A stretch of DNA of 24,483 nt from Mesostigma viride (lineage: Eukaryota > Streptophyta > Mesostigmatophyceae > Mesostigmatales > Mesostigmataceae). Both the position numbers and the translations under genes were made by a program. This document shows, piece by piece, positions 23,625 through 24,483 of this stretch. The number at the start of each line of letters is the position of its first letter. Position 1 is the stretch's first letter. The stretch covers positions 1,009,245-1,033,727 of the forward strand of contig RPFO01000041.1 in NCBI GenBank assembly GCA_009746045.1, read 5' to 3'. A model generated the notes under the pieces. That model did not search any database. It was not told the DNA's origin and saw only the letters and a list, made by a program, of their open reading frames with translations.

Positions 23625-24463
23625 CCCCCGCCAGCGCCGGAGGCGCCGGCGTCGCTGCCGGGGTCCCTGCGACCCCGGGCGCTTGTGTCGCCGCCGGGGT
23701 CCCTGCGACCCCGGTGGCCTCCTCAGCCACCTGGCCCCCCACGGGGCGGGGGAGCCTGCGGCTGAGGTTGGACCCTCTGACCTGCCAGAGGGTCCTGGGT
23801 GGCTTCACCACCCATGGGCGTGGGGGGCGTCTGCCGCCCCGCGCCCGTCGCAGGCGGCATCGCAGCCGCCTCACGCCTATCCGGGCCCCAGCCAACTGGC
23901 GTGACTTGGGGCCACGCCAACGGAGTCAGCGCGATCTCTGGTCTGGAGACCACGCGCAGCGCCTCTCTCTGGCGCTGCCTGGACGCCCACTGATCAACAG
24001 TGCCGGGGGTGCCTCGGCCGATTGGCGAAACAGTACAGCCAAACCGCCACCTGAACCAGTGGGAGCTGCATCCTAAGACGCCCTCGATCAGCGAGTGCAC
24101 CCGATGAACCTCTATCGCGTGATTCCTCATCTGGAAGCAACTGAAAACGTTGAGAAGATCCGGCCGTTCACCGCAATGAACGCCGGGATGTCGTCCTCCC
24201 CAAGGGGAGAAAATGGGGTGGGCGCCCGAACATGACCGGGGCGGAACATGTTCCCCATACCGGTCAATGTCCATGGTGGCCATCTGTCGGCCCACGGAAA
24301 GGTTGCCAGACGTCGCAGGTGTCTGCGACGAAAGCTCAAGCGAAGGCCGAGGCCTCGCAGGCGGCACCTCGCCATCCTCCTCGGAGGAATCACTCCGCTC
24401 ACGACCCCCGTCACCTGCGACGGGGGAACGTCGTGCCCGGGGGACCTGCCCCCCAGGTGCCAT
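23443..24463 (-). CDS. element B gag N-terminal region (frame-broken)
   Basis: ATG at 24463 sits in a strong initiation context (gccgccATGG), and an in-frame TAG lies 15 bases upstream, supporting it as the start. The first part (24463-24230) is disordered and acidic (RERSDSSEEDGEVPPARPR). A globular-looking piece follows in another frame (about 24240-24125: VRAPTPFSPLGEDDIPAF, VNGRIFSTFSVAS). Further left the reading is Pro/Ala-rich (GVAGTPAATQAP repeats at 23651-23719), ending near 23450. The DNA is very GC-rich and open in several frames, so exact joins are uncertain. Upstream of the ATG only 20 bases remain; the 5' LTR should lie just outside. Confidence 0.55.
23651..23719. repeat. 36-bp direct repeat in gag N-terminal region
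   Basis: Two near-identical copies (23651-23686 and 23687-23719) sharing gccggggtccctgcgacccc, encoding GVAGTPAAT twice on the minus strand. Confidence 0.85.
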
Positions 24464-24483
24464 GGCGGACGACCGCTATGGCA

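Larger units (their letters stand above)
17577..24483 (-). mobile_element. element B: copia-like LTR retrotransposon, truncated by the right window edge
   Basis: Reading the minus strand: gag from ATG at 24463, a Lys-Gly tract, a poly-Asn tract and two zinc knuckles; integrase; retropepsin-like domain; RT; and RNase H ending at 18244. The order matches element A although protein identity is low. A purine tract at 18152-18170, 74 bases after the pol stop, marks the expected start of the 3' LTR, which would occupy about 18150 leftward; its left end is not determined because the 5' LTR is beyond 24483. The left coordinate is therefore approximate. A and B lie in the same orientation with about 4 kb between them. 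Confidence 0.85.

Noticed and set aside
23336-24076. 246-codon plus-strand ORF
   Set aside because: It lies antisense to GC-rich gag of element B and has no recognisable domain.

Overview
The window is nuclear DNA of a eukaryote dominated by LTR retrotransposons. It carries two long copia-like elements in the same minus orientation (A, about 5.3-13.7 kb; B, about 17.6 kb to past the right edge), one small complete non-autonomous LTR element (0.66-2.8 kb, plus strand), microsatellites and short GT-AG intron-like gaps. Gene density is low. I cannot name the species: an alga, fungus or other protist with short introns would all fit, and no rRNA, intact tRNA or well-known housekeeping gene is present to decide.

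Layout. 1-533: minus-strand gene fragment leaving the left edge, with a 21-bp minisatellite coding for heptapeptides. 661-2805: non-autonomous LTR element with apparently identical 641-bp LTRs and a 5-bp target duplication. 2.8-5.3 kb: weak exon-like pieces, a GC hexamer repeat, a candidate three-exon minus-strand gene, and a degenerate GTGGGACA repeat array ending in a perfect palindrome. 5316-13702: element A, with ~653-bp direct terminal repeats, target duplication GCATG, gag on the right and pol ending at 6907. 13.8-14.4 kb: an inverted relic of the small element's LTR, simple repeats and a G-rich tract. 14.57-15.3 kb: exon-like pieces of a minus-strand gene. 15.3-16.8 kb: a CACGTG cluster, a TATA box and a plus-strand coiled-coil gene. 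17.6-24.5 kb: element B, whose 5' LTR lies outside the window.

The main discovery is the shared architecture of A and B. In both, the order read from sequence is gag (zinc knuckle) - integrase - retropepsin-like domain - reverse transcriptase - RNase H. Canonical Ty1/copia has protease before integrase; here the only convincing protease-like domain (DTN or DTQ in place of DTG, followed by an ILG/LLG box) lies between integrase and RT. The RT catalytic box is HGDD in both rather than YxDD, and the integrase C-terminus resembles the GPY/F module best known from Ty3/gypsy. The two elements differ greatly in sequence, so this looks like an established divergent lineage rather than one rearranged copy.

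Most frame breaks in A, B and neighbouring genes that I examined are consistent with a one-base length change in a short G or C run. Those breaks may be assembly errors rather than decay, and the elements could be young; A's two terminal repeats differ by about four substitutions.
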